This document shows positions 38,004 through 46,927 of a stretch of 48,414 nt of DNA, piece by piece (the first letter of the stretch is position 1; each line of letters opens with the position of its first letter). Source of the stretch: Aurantiochytrium sp. KH105 (taxonomy: Eukaryota; Sar; Bigyra; Thraustochytrida; Thraustochytriidae); contig BGKB01000266.1 of the NCBI GenBank assembly GCA_003116975.1, positions 1 through 48,414 of the forward strand, written 5' to 3'. The notes under the pieces are model-generated. The model made no database searches and had not been told where the DNA came from. It saw only the letters and a list, made by a program, of their open reading frames with translations. The translations under genes and the position numbers were made by a program.

Positions 38004-38252
38004 GCGTGGGTGAGGTCTCGTTTCGGTTTTGCTGCCCGACCTTTCGGGTTTGCTGGATCACCAAACAGCGTAGACGATCCGAGCTTCTAGAAGGAATACT
38101 CGGATCAATACAATCCGCGCTAATATTGTATATAGCTTTGTTCACCAATGATCGTTTGATTAGTATATTCGTTCCTACCCTAACGACCTAACGACCGTCG
38201 TTAGTGAATAGGTTTGCAAAGCAAACGTTAACAAAACTATTTTCTAACCTAT
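38004..38252. other. Presumed left end of the IS607-like element with clustered palindromes
   Basis: CCCGA/TCGGG (38033-38046), GATCCGAG/CTCGGATC (38076-38083 and 38099-38106, enclosing the palindrome CTTCTAGAAG), CTAACGAC-C-GTCGTTAG (38188-38204), GTTTGC/GCAAAC (38212-38226) and ATAGGTT/AACCTAT (about 38208-38252). They are candidate recombinase binding sites or the tnpA promoter/leader. Confidence 0.55.
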
Positions 38253-38444
38253 CGGCAACGGCCACAAGCAACTTGGAGCAAGGCAGCAAGCCCAAACTCA
38301 ACCACGGCAGACGGGTAGGTGCAGCGCCGCGTCGGGTTGCGTAGCGTAGCGCTTTCTGGCTGCAGACACGTCGACCGACGCATCTGAGGAGGCCACGAGG
38401 CAGCGTCGGCAGAGTGGCGCAAACACGAGAGGCAAGCAGCAATC

Positions 38445-40922
38445 ATGGAGCCCGACGACGCCCTGGACGAAGTGGAGGCCGCCATCCGGCGCGCGGAGGA
38501 GCTCATGTCGAGAGACCTTGAGCTGCTCGCCGCGGCAACGTCACCCAACGAAGTGGATGGAGAAATGAATTTCCATGAAAAGGCCTTTGCCGTGGGAGAT
38601 TGGCGCCTGAACGCGGGCGAATTTGAGGTGAACGACGAGGAAGGGTTTTTCGAAACCAATCTCGCGCTCAACCGCAGCACAAGTCAGCGTCACCAGGGCG
38701 AACACACAGAGTCGGAAATTGCGGCTTCGTCACCGTCTACGCGAGAAACAAGCAGAGATGAAACCTCCTCTCAAATACAAGAGTCAAGAGAAGCAAGTGT
38801 GAACGACAACAACAACAACAACAACAGCGAGCTCAAGCCAAAGACTGCTGCTGCTGCTGCTGCTGCTGATGCTGCGACAAGGTATCGAAGCCGCGAGGCG
38901 CGCGAAGCCTTGATTGAGCGATTGCTACGAGAACGAGAAGAGGCCGTTGCTGCCAAGCTCGAGGTACAACAATTAGCCAAGGAAGTGGAAGAAAAGGAGC
39001 GAGAACAGCGCGAGCAAGAAAAGGCTCGCCTCGAGAGCCTTGAAAATCAGCAGCGTGAGGAAAACAAACAGAGAAGAGATCGCAACACGTCAATGCCATG
39101 GTCAAGGGCCGGCGGAGGACGCCCACAATCTGCGAGCGGAAGACGTCCCCACTCTGCTGGTGTCCACTCTGCGAAATTCACTCGGAAAACACTTGATCAA
39201 GTCCGACGCCAGGTCGAGGAGGAACGCGCCCGGGACTGCACCTTTAAACCACGGCTCGCACGCTCCAAAGGATCAAACATTGCGTCCAAACTGCGCAACG
39301 AAACCCCGGAAGAGCGTCTTTTGCGACTCGCTCAGCCCAAGAGTGAATATTGGGTGCGCTTCGAGGAGGAACGCGCAGCACGTGAATCTGCAGAGTTGCA
39401 AAAGGACTGCCCCTTCAAGCCAGATATTTCGCTCGCGCAGCCAAACGAAGTCACATCAGAATGGCAACAGCGCGTCAAAGAAGCGTACCGAAATCATGTG
39501 CCAGTAGAAAAACGTCTGCATCTAGATGCCAGTGAACGTTGGGCCGCACGTGAACGTGCCAAGCGCGAGCTTGAGGAAGCCGAAATGCAGGCGCAGCCCT
39601 TCCGTCCTCGAGTAAACCCTGTATCCGAGGAGATTGCCAAACAAACGGACTATGAGCCCATCGAACGTCGCGCTGCACGGGTCCAGCGCGAAAAGCAAGA
39701 GCGTCTCGTGAAGAAACAGCTCGAATTTGAGCTTAGCGACGGCAATCTCACCTTTAAACCGACCATTAACGAAGAATCACAACGGCTTGCGCTCGGCGCC
39801 TCGCTGCGTCGCGGCGAAGTCCCCTCTGGAAATGTCGTGGATCGGCTGCTTAGCCGGAACAACAGCGTTCACGAGCGGAAAAAGCATCGCGAGCAAATGG
39901 CTGCCCAGCAGCAGGATGGCGAGTGCAATTTTCAGCCCAAGGTGTCGAGTAACTCTGCAAGCCTTCTCCGCGGTAACGAACTGTACGATGGAGCGACCAA
40001 TTTTGTGGATCGTCAGCAAAAACTCGAGGAGCTTCGTCGCCAGCGCGCTCAGCAACGTCAGGCTGCGGCGCATGATATGTCTGGAGTTGCCACCTTTCGT
40101 CCGAAAACGCATCGTCCTGAAGCAATTCTCGTGCGCTCGCGGCCAGAGCTTCTCGCCGAGACCGAGGAGCAGCGCTACGAGCGACTCGCGCGTCGTGATC
40201 AGGAACGCAAAGAGCGCCTGCGGGCATCCATTCGCGAGCACTATTATTCACAATATGAACACAAGCCCCAGATCAACCGTGTATCTGCCGAAATTGTGCG
40301 CGGCACGCACAAGGCTGGTCCAGCACTCTTCGAAGACTTGCACCGGAACGAGCGCGGCCGTCATTACCGGGAAATGGCGCGCTCGCAAGTGGCCGAGGAG
40401 TCGCTCAAGGACTGCACCTTCAAGCCCAAAACCCTCAATCGTCCGGGAGCAGAGCCGTCAGCCGCGATCCGGCTCTCTCGTTTCAACGCAGAGCAGACCA
40501 TTGAGCATATCGAGCGTAGTCGTCGTCACAAGGAGCTTCGTCTTTTGGAACAGAAGCGTGAGCAAGAGTTCGAGGAGCTTCGTGAGTGCACCTTTACTCC
40601 GGCAGTGAATGCGGGCGTACCTCGACCCGCTTCTGCAGAAGGTGGCGGTCGTGTCGGCGGTCGTGTCGTAGTGCGAGGTCTTAACCGCCACTTGGAAAAG
40701 CAAGAGCTGGCAAAGCGTCAGGCGCAAGATCTGCGCGATCGTGAGGCCAAGGTATTTCTGGAAGACGCCGATAGAATTCAATCTGCACCGTACACCGTGC
40801 CAGAGCCCTTTAATTTGTCCCGAGGCAATGGTCCAAAGCAGACGGGCCCGCAATACTCGTTTCACCCGCAAACGAACCTCAAGACTAAGCGCAGGCAAAT
40901 TGCACAGATTCTTGGTCGGTAG
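38445..40922 (+). CDS. CTFxP-repeat coiled-coil protein, probably ciliary/basal-body associated
   Basis: 825 residues from the ATG at 38445, single exon. It has an acidic N-terminus, poly-Asn (about 125-130) and poly-Ala tracts, and a Glu/Arg-rich coiled coil (about 145-210). About ten repeats spaced 40-90 residues follow, with a (D/E)C(T/N/P)FxP core followed by basic text: DCTFKP, DCPFKP, QPFRP, LTFKP, ECNFQP, TFRP, DCTFKP, ECTFTP, YSFHP. Between repeats are RAARxRxERxxR heptads. Proteins of this style, without enzymatic domains, occur in flagellated protists and are often found in cilia or basal bodies. I do not recognise a named orthologue. Thraustochytrids have flagellated zoospores, which would fit. 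Function is inference. Confidence 0.7.
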   Translation: MEPDDALDEVEAAIRRAEELMSRDLELLAAATSPNEVDGEMNFHEKAFAVGDWRLNAGEFEVNDEEGFFETNLALNRSTSQRHQGEHTESEIAASSPSTRETSRDETSSQIQESREASVNDNNNNNNSELKPKTAAAAAAADAATRYRSREAREALIERLLREREEAVAAKLEVQQLAKEVEEKEREQREQEKARLESLENQQREENKQRRDRNTSMPWSRAGGGRPQSASGRRPHSAGVHSAKFTRKTLDQVRRQVEEERARDCTFKPRLARSKGSNIASKLRNETPEERLLRLAQPKSEYWVRFEEERAARESAELQKDCPFKPDISLAQPNEVTSEWQQRVKEAYRNHVPVEKRLHLDASERWAARERAKRELEEAEMQAQPFRPRVNPVSEEIAKQTDYEPIERRAARVQREKQERLVKKQLEFELSDGNLTFKPTINEESQRLALGASLRRGEVPSGNVVDRLLSRNNSVHERKKHREQMAAQQQDGECNFQPKVSSNSASLLRGNELYDGATNFVDRQQKLEELRRQRAQQRQAAAHDMSGVATFRPKTHRPEAILVRSRPELLAETEEQRYERLARRDQERKERLRASIREHYYSQYEHKPQINRVSAEIVRGTHKAGPALFEDLHRNERGRHYREMARSQVAEESLKDCTFKPKTLNRPGAEPSAAIRLSRFNAEQTIEHIERSRRHKELRLLEQKREQEFEELRECTFTPAVNAGVPRPASAEGGGRVGGRVVVRGLNRHLEKQELAKRQAQDLRDREAKVFLEDADRIQSAPYTVPEPFNLSRGNGPKQTGPQYSFHPQTNLKTKRRQIAQILGR

Positions 40923-41721
40923 GGTGAACCACGCAAAGCGGAAACGAGATTGGGGAGAAATCTTTGCTTGCGCGATCCAACAGGGCACTTTCAAATCTTC
41001 TCGCACCGACGAAGTTTTCGATGCAATCGCGCCAAAATCTATAAGTAAGCTTCTGAAAAGTGTAGTTTTGATCTCGTCCAGAACAATATAACCCTATGCA
41101 GTGTTTAAACTGCAAAGTACAGCTTAATTCTGCCTTGGATGATAGAATTGGGAGAAGTAATTTCTTTTTCTTTACATCACCGCGCACCCGACAAAGAACG
41201 CAGTCGTAGATTTCCCGAAGTCCACAAGAGCCCGCGAAAATAGGGGAGGGGATCCAATTCGGCGGCTGCGTGCATGTAAAAAGAATTTTTGGGGGGCTTA
41301 GAATACGCTGGGCCCGAAGAAATGTGACAATGGCTATGTGCGCCAATATTACATTGCTTCACCTCGTCTGCTTGTGTGAAGACATCAATATGTGTTGGCC
41401 AAACAAAAAATGATAATTTTCTCTTTCGGAAGAAAAAGGAGAGGAAGGAAAGTAGGGTGATGGTGAGAAGGAGGATAGATGTCGAATGGTGCAGTGCAGC
41501 ACTCTATTGACTTTATTTGCGATACATCAAGAGCTTGTTGCCGTAAAAAAGAGTATGAGGACATTAAACCCCAGAGAGTTGTGGCCTCGCGAGCGCTAAG
41601 GGCCTTGCATATACGTCATCAAAACGGCGGCAAGGCAGCCAAGTCTTTGCCAACCCAAGAATAAATTTCGCGCAGAGTGACTGTCACAAAGCCTTGGCGT
41701 AAACGCGCTATTTCCGAGAGC
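40923..41721. other. Convergent 3' flanks of CTFxP-repeat and kinase genes
   Basis: AT-richer. A 61-codon plus-strand ATG frame at 41479-41664 (MSNGAVQHSIDFICDTS...) is followed at once by AATAAA. It is mildly protein-like but has no recognisable homology, so it is not called as a gene. Nothing else is seen. Confidence 0.5.
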
Positions 41722-42726
41722 TTACTCGACCGTCGGGTCGCTGACAATGGTGTCAAAGGCCTGGAACGGGTCCGAGTTTGACGTAAAGCATTCGGGCTTG
41801 GTCAGAGTGTCGGGGTACGGGTCAAAGTTGGTGGTATCGCAAGGTCCGCTGACCTTGGGCTTAATGGGAGGCTCGAGGTATTTGCCAAGAAGCATCTCGA
41901 AGTTAAGCCCTGCAAGCCACTTGTGCTCCTTGATGTCGAGAGCACCCCGCTTGAGGCAGCCATAGCGCTTGGTCAAGTCTGCCGTAAGAAGCTTCTTGAT
42001 GAGATTCTTGGCCTGACGATCAAAATAGCGCGGAAAGTTGATGTTGCCGCCCAAGATCTGCTGGTAGATGCCCATGGGGTCATCGTCCACAAAGGGGGGC
42101 TGGCCGGCAAGCATCTCGAAAATGAGAATGCCCAGGGTCCACCAATCCACACCCTTTCCGTGGCCCTTGTTGAGAAGGGTTTCGGGGCTGATGTACTCAG
42201 GCGTGCCGCAGAGAGTGTACGTCTTGAAGAGGACCTTTTTGGCAAAGCCGAAGTCGGTAATCTTCATGAAGCCTTGATGGTCGAGAAGCAGGTTTTCTGG
42301 CTTGAGGTCTCGGTAGATGATGTCGTCGCTGTGAAGGTGCTCGAAAATGAGCGTCACGGTGGCTGCGTAGAACTTGGTGGCGTTGTTATCGAGCTGTCCA
42401 ACGCGGCGGAGGTGCGTAAAAAACTCGCCACCGTTTACATATTCGAGAACCATGTAGAGGTAGCAATCGTCTTGAAAGGTGGCAAAGAGATTGACGATGA
42501 AGGGGTGCCGCGCGAGACCCTCAGTTCCCTTGCTGATGCTCTCGAGGATGGACTTTTCCTGGATCATGTGATCGATCTGCTGCAGACGAACCACCTCGAC
42601 CTTCTTCAGCATCTTGATAGCGCATGGAACTTGCGGGTTCGACTTGTAGGTCGCGAAGCGGACGCGACCGAACGAGCCGGTGCCCAGGGTCACGCCCAGA
42701 TCGAAGTCATCCAAGCTAGTCGTCAT
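41722..42726 (-). CDS. AGC protein kinase, PKA catalytic-subunit-like
   Basis: 334 residues from the ATG at 42726. Seen: glycine loop GTGSFGRV (15-22), Lys38 in CAIKML, YRDLKPEN with catalytic Asp140, DFG at 158-160, and activation loop KTYTLCGTPEY with Thr171 as the PDK1-type phosphosite. The AGC tail has KYLEPPIKP. Overall length and the NxxFFTHLRR region (GGEFFTHLRRVG) match cAMP-dependent kinase catalytic subunits. In animals the chain ends in FxxF, which occupies the PIF pocket. Here the end is polar (IVSDPTVE), with DPFQAF nearby as the only aromatic pair. It likely phosphorylates RRxS-type sites under cAMP control. A PKG or PrKX relative is the alternative. Confidence 0.92.
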   Translation of the reverse strand: MTTSLDDFDLGVTLGTGSFGRVRFATYKSNPQVPCAIKMLKKVEVVRLQQIDHMIQEKSILESISKGTEGLARHPFIVNLFATFQDDCYLYMVLEYVNGGEFFTHLRRVGQLDNNATKFYAATVTLIFEHLHSDDIIYRDLKPENLLLDHQGFMKITDFGFAKKVLFKTYTLCGTPEYISPETLLNKGHGKGVDWWTLGILIFEMLAGQPPFVDDDPMGIYQQILGGNINFPRYFDRQAKNLIKKLLTADLTKRYGCLKRGALDIKEHKWLAGLNFEMLLGKYLEPPIKPKVSGPCDTTNFDPYPDTLTKPECFTSNSDPFQAFDTIVSDPTVE

Positions 42727-42811
42727 TCTCCTTGTTGTTCTTGTTCGGCAAAGACCGTCCTGCGACGGTGGCTTGACAAAAAGAGGTTTGCTCTTTGGCT
42801 GCTCACCAAGG

Positions 42812-42839
42812 GTGCGTGCGTGCGTGCGTGCGTGCGTGC
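42812..42839 (+). repeat. (GTGC)7 microsatellite in kinase 5' flank
   Basis: Seven perfect units, starting 86 bp upstream of the kinase start, followed by CAAG-type tetramers. Confidence 0.95.
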
Positions 42840-43231
42840 TTGCCTACAAGCAAGCAAGTGAACGAGCAAGCGAACGCTCGGTCAGGAGAGAGCTCTGCTG
42901 CGCCGGTCTGCCTTCCCCGCCTGTCCGCGCGCACGGCCTCTCGAGAGGGGAACGAGGGGGCGCACGCAAAGGCTGCTTTGCTTCCTCTCGCTGTGCCAGG
43001 AGCAACGCGCTAATAGCACAACGTGTCAGGGCCAAGCAAAGGACCAAGGCAGCTAGCTAGCTGTCTAAGACCTAGGCAGTGCGAGAAAATTCAACGTTCA
43101 AGTGCTGTCGGCAGAGAATTCTCTTGTGTTTCTCTTGCCATCTCTCTTGTAACTCTCAGCCTATCAACAGCCAGATCTCAGGAGCGAGCCGTTGAGTCTG
43201 GCCGTGCTCGCCTATATTTCTGTCTTCCTCT

Positions 43232-43267
43232 CTGACTGACTGACTGACTGACTGACTGACTGACTGA
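43232..43267 (+). repeat. (CTGA)9 microsatellite
   Basis: Nine perfect CTGA units. Confidence 0.95.
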
Positions 43268-44250
43268 TTGTCTGACCATGTGGCGCAGCTCAGGAAAGCC
43301 AGAGCGCATTATTTATCATTAGTGAAGAAAGAAACAGTCGGGCAGGCCTCCCCACCGAGAAGCGCCGACTTTCTCTCTGCCACTTTTCTTACTAGGCAAG
43401 CATCGCGATGGGTGGATTTAAAGCAGCAGCAAGTTCCTTTCGACGCAACGCATACATGTACCTGTTTCCCCTAGGTGACCTTAGGCTTACCGTTGGCCAG
43501 TTGCGCGCTGTTTCGTGCTCCAACTCGCGTTGCGGTCTGCCTTCGGCAAGGCGTCGCTCGCCGACGAGCGAGCGGTGAGATGCAGTAAGCGAGTCGAGGT
43601 CCCTCAAGGTGGGACATGCGCGGGACACGCATGGCCGAGGTTTCATGGTTCAACGACAAGAGCAGAGGGAGAAGAAACGTTGGTGCTGGCCACCTAGAAG
43701 CGGACGAGGGGAGATCGCGTGGTCCTCTTGAGAAGCGAAGGGCGAGGCGAGGCGAGGCGAGGCGGGAGGCTCGTCTCGTGATTCCATGCGTACTAGTGAA
43801 CAAGAAGCCTTTCTTCAGACGAGCCGGTGATGGCGCTGCATTACAAAGCCTCGGCATCGCGGGCATGTTCCATTGGAGGTGCACTCTCAAGATCGATCGC
43901 GCACCGCACACACTCGTCACTCTCACTGCCTCTGTCCCTCTGTCCATCTGTCCATCTGCACAGCTGCAGCTGGTCGGCCACTCGTCTCCATCGCGGCGAG
44001 CCTTACGTACGGGTGGTTGGTTGGGTGGGTGCCAGCGCGACAGGGACTCGCAGTCAGCGCCTCTCGCTGGACCCGCGTCTGCGCCGGCGCCGGCTCGCGC
44101 GCGCTGGCCGCCGCCGCCACCAGGAATCGTTTCCAGCGCGGGCATGATTACGAGCGCGAAGTGGATGAACATCCGGTCCCCGACAATGGGCGGCCGCACG
44201 GCGCTTCTTGAGATTACGCCCTGGCACAGAGAGCACCTGCGAGACCATGC

Positions 44251-44295
44251 GCTGCGCTGCGCTGCGCTGCGCTGCGCTGCGCTGCGCTGCGCTGC
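44251..44295 (+). repeat. (GCTGC)9 pentanucleotide repeat
   Basis: Nine perfect GCTGC units followed by GCTGT. Confidence 0.95.
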
Positions 44296-44869
44296 GCTGT
44301 GATAAAATGCGATGAGCCGACCCCGAAGTCTCGCGGCTTGACGCGGGGCGCGCCATGGGCCCAGCGAGAGCCGCCTGGCGTGGCGCAGCGGCGGTGGGTG
44401 CTGACATGGACGGCCAGGATGGTGTGGGCGGCAGGCAATCAAGTCGGGTGCGGGGCCGCCGAAAGTCTTTCAGGAGGCCTTGCAGTTAGCGCGTCTCGCG
44501 CGCAAACTACCTGTTCCTGATGCCGCTGCAGCTGCTGCTGCGCGCGCTACTGCTCCGCCGCTCAGCGCAGTATCCCAGCGCGACCAGCTGGCAAGCGAGG
44601 CAGGCGGAGACGAAGATGCGCGGAGCTCGACGCAGGAGCTCGCTCGCCAGCTAGCTCTAGCCCCGCGCGTCTTTCACGCGCTCTCTCCCCTACTCGCTCC
44701 CTCCCTCTCTCGCGTCGCGGCATTACACGCTGCCAGTGCAGCTCCCTCCCTTCTTTTCGCGTCTGCGAGTGAGTTGGTACTTTGGCGGAGGCGGAACTTC
44801 ATTCTCTCTCCCAAGCTCGGTCGCGACGCGCGCGAGCGAGGGACGGATGGCGGCAGCAGCCGCGAGGCC

Positions 44870-44924
44870 GACGAGACCGCGACGAGGCCGCGACGAGGCC
44901 GCGACGAGGCCGCGACGAGGCCGC
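44870..44924 (+). repeat. 11-bp tandem repeat GACGAGGCCGC, five copies
   Basis: The first copy has A in place of G (GACGAGACCGC); the next four are identical. A (GGCT)7 run follows at 44935-44962. Confidence 0.9.
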
Positions 44925-45260
44925 GAGGAATCCAGGCTGGCTGGCTGGCTGGCTGGCTGGCTAGCGCGACTGCGAGACCTCGCCAGCCAGAGCGCGAAAA
45001 CGAGCACAAAGTTTCCCAGACGCAGACGCAGACTGTGAATGTGCACGCACGCGCAAGCTTGTGAAAAGTGAGGTTACGACTGCTGCGCATCTCTACGGCG
45101 TGGAACGAGAGAGGGGCAGGAAAGGACCACCAGCAGCAGCAGCAGCCAGGCAGGTGGCGGCTGAGCGCAGAGAGCAAATCGCGTTTGGTCGATTGGTGAG
45201 GGAAAACAGGAGCGCTGCTGCGAAAGGCGGCGTCTGCGAGAGGTGAAGAGGGGGAAGAGG

Positions 45261-46187
45261 ATGGTCATGATGGGCAAGGGCCTCGCGCTGGTCGTTCTCG
45301 CGGTCGCGGCGGTCGTTGGCGGCGCGCGTGCCGAGGAAAAGCAGAACACACGAGGCTTGTTGCAGGGTCAGTCGGAGGCGCTCGTCGCACAAGCACTCGA
45401 AGCTGCGCGTGAAGACCGCCGCTCGCTGCTCGTGCGCACGCATGAGGACGATGAGGAGGACTTCGAATCGCGTCTTCTTGGCAAGAAGAAGAAGAAGGGA
45501 CTCGGCCTAAAGAAGGTTGGCAAGGCCATCTCCGGCGTCGGCAAGGACATTTCGAATGCGGCCAAGTCCGCGAAAAGCGCCCTCTCCAAGGCCTTCAAAG
45601 GCAAGTGGATCAAGCGCGACAAGAGCTTCTGGGACAAAATCGAAAATGGTGGTCAGGATGCCTGGAAGGGACTCGTCCAGGGCACCGGCACAATCGACAA
45701 CTACATGAACAATCACTTTGTCGATGATCTTGAGTGGATGGGAAAGCAGATCGCCGAGGCCTATGATGTCTTTTGTGGCATCGATGTGGCTGTGGTCGCT
45801 GTAATTTACGCGTGCTCCATCGCGCTCAACGCCGCGCTCTGTGCGGCAACCTCGGGATGCGGCCCTTGGTGCGGCCCTGACAAAAAGCTCATTCACAAGA
45901 TTCTCGAAATGGTCGGCGTTAGCGTTGCCTACAACCTCATCAAGTGCGGCGCCTATCATTCACTCAAGGAGATTGATGGTCTGTGCAAGGGACGCGCCAT
46001 GGGCGTGGCCGACCAGCTTGCGCTTTCCTATCTTGGTGACCCCTTTACGCCCACGTGCAACACTGCTGTCAGCTGCTCATGTGGGGATTGCTGGTGGGAG
46101 TGCTCCTACGAAGTTCATGCTGTCTGTCAGGGTAACACCTGGAAGCAGGGGATCAAAGCAATTGCCGATGCACTCGCTTCCCTATAA
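45261..46187 (+). CDS. Secreted cysteine-rich protein with cationic amphipathic segment, unknown function
   Basis: 308 residues from the ATG at 45261; the frame is open to a GTG at 45243. Seen: a signal peptide (LALVVLAVAAVVGGARA, cleavage near 24); a propeptide-like part ending in acidic HEDDEEDFES (61-70); then RLLGKKKKKG and a Lys/Gly/Ser/Ala stretch to about 118 with helical amphipathic periodicity (KVGKAISGVGKDISNAAK). A hydrophobic segment follows (VAVVAVIYACSIALNAAL, 177-194). The C-terminal half holds 13 Cys, including SCSCGDCWWEC (271-281). The signal-acidic-basic order resembles precursors of membrane-active peptides, and the Cys-rich half suggests disulfide-bonded extracellular folding. 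No family is recognised, and no toxicity can be claimed. Confidence 0.8.
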   Translation: MVMMGKGLALVVLAVAAVVGGARAEEKQNTRGLLQGQSEALVAQALEAAREDRRSLLVRTHEDDEEDFESRLLGKKKKKGLGLKKVGKAISGVGKDISNAAKSAKSALSKAFKGKWIKRDKSFWDKIENGGQDAWKGLVQGTGTIDNYMNNHFVDDLEWMGKQIAEAYDVFCGIDVAVVAVIYACSIALNAALCAATSGCGPWCGPDKKLIHKILEMVGVSVAYNLIKCGAYHSLKEIDGLCKGRAMGVADQLALSYLGDPFTPTCNTAVSCSCGDCWWECSYEVHAVCQGNTWKQGIKAIADALASL

Positions 46188-46927
46188 TTTCACAAAGATT
46201 GGGAAGTTGGAAATGAGCTCTTGTGAAACGACAAGACATAAAATTTTAATCTTGGCTTAGATCTTTCCCCTAAGAAAATGCATTTTGCTTTTCGGACGTC
46301 ATGGCACAGCTCTTCTTGTTGTTCTCTTCCCGATGATTCCTCACAAGAGGCAGTTTCACGTGACTTGACGAACCTTTTGTTGGCCGAGGTGCAGAAACGA
46401 GGCAAACGTAGAGTGTGTATGATTGCACGTAAAAATTGAACTGTGGTCGAGAGCTGTAGACAAGGCAACTTCTCTATTGTGAAATCACGCGAGATGGGAA
46501 CTCTGAACGAAGTACTGTTGTTGATATTGCAGAGCCCTCGTCAAATCGAGAATTAAAGAATGTACAGACGCTTGATCAATAATTATTTCTCCCCTAGGAA
46601 AAAGGTTACACCAAATTATGAGCAATCCAGGAAGTAAATTCAGATTGTCAAGCTCAAGAGGAGCTGGGACGAGTGTACCGTTGCCAAGCACAGGCATGGT
46701 CGCGCGCACAAGTAGCATTACTGCTGTTTCACCAACATGGCAATCACTTCACATCTTCGTCTGCGTCGCAATGCAGGCATTGAACTGGCTACAAGAGAAG
46801 AGAAGATTTGCGCTAAAGGAAAGCTTCGTTTGAATCATGCGTGAACCCGCATGTTCGAATGAAATGTCTTGGTCTACGAGTAAATCAAACTCAGCTACGC
46901 GGGATAAATCGTTAAAATTGTATGCAA
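46188..46927. other. Convergent 3' flanks of secreted-protein and GNAT genes
   Basis: AT-rich. Short overlapping ATG frames on both strands (46618-46833 plus, 46485-46718 minus) are equally weak; neither is called. Confidence 0.5.

Larger units (their letters stand above)
35802..38252 (-). mobile_element. IS607-like transposon (serine recombinase TnpA plus TnpB/Fanzor)
   Basis: The two genes tnpA and tnpB are co-oriented and nearly overlapping, the classical IS607 order. Boundaries are inferred. The motif AAC-(N3-4)-ACTATT-(N2-4)-AACCTAT occurs in the same orientation at 35802-35822 and 38230-38252, outside both genes. IS607 elements lack terminal inverted repeats and target duplications, so ends are hard to call. 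Palindromes at 38076-38106, 38188-38204 and 38212-38226 lie in the presumed left end upstream of tnpA, where IS607 recombinase sites are expected. Both proteins look intact. IS607-type elements with Fanzor2-like TnpB are known in giant viruses and some protists, so acquisition through a virus or bacterium is plausible. Confidence 0.65.
42727..45260. other. Second microsatellite-rich gap (2.5 kb)
   Basis: Repeats: GTGC (42812-42839), CTGA (43232-43267), GCTGC (44251-44295), an 11-bp tandem (44870-44924) and GGCT (44935-44962). A minus-strand ATG frame at 43646 (MKPRPCVSRACPTLRDLDS...) leads to a strong GTAAGC splice-donor-like site near 43490. It might be a first exon, but no partner exon is evident. 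Other long frames are composition artefacts. Confidence 0.5.

Noticed and set aside
43471..44442. 323-codon minus-strand frame
   Set aside because: No ATG near the start, crosses the GCTGC repeat, no domain; only its ATG-proximal neighbour near 43646 is mildly interesting.
44480..45064. 194-codon plus-strand frame
   Set aside because: TTG start, poly-Ala and repeat-encoded Arg-Pro-Arg tail from the 11-bp tandem.
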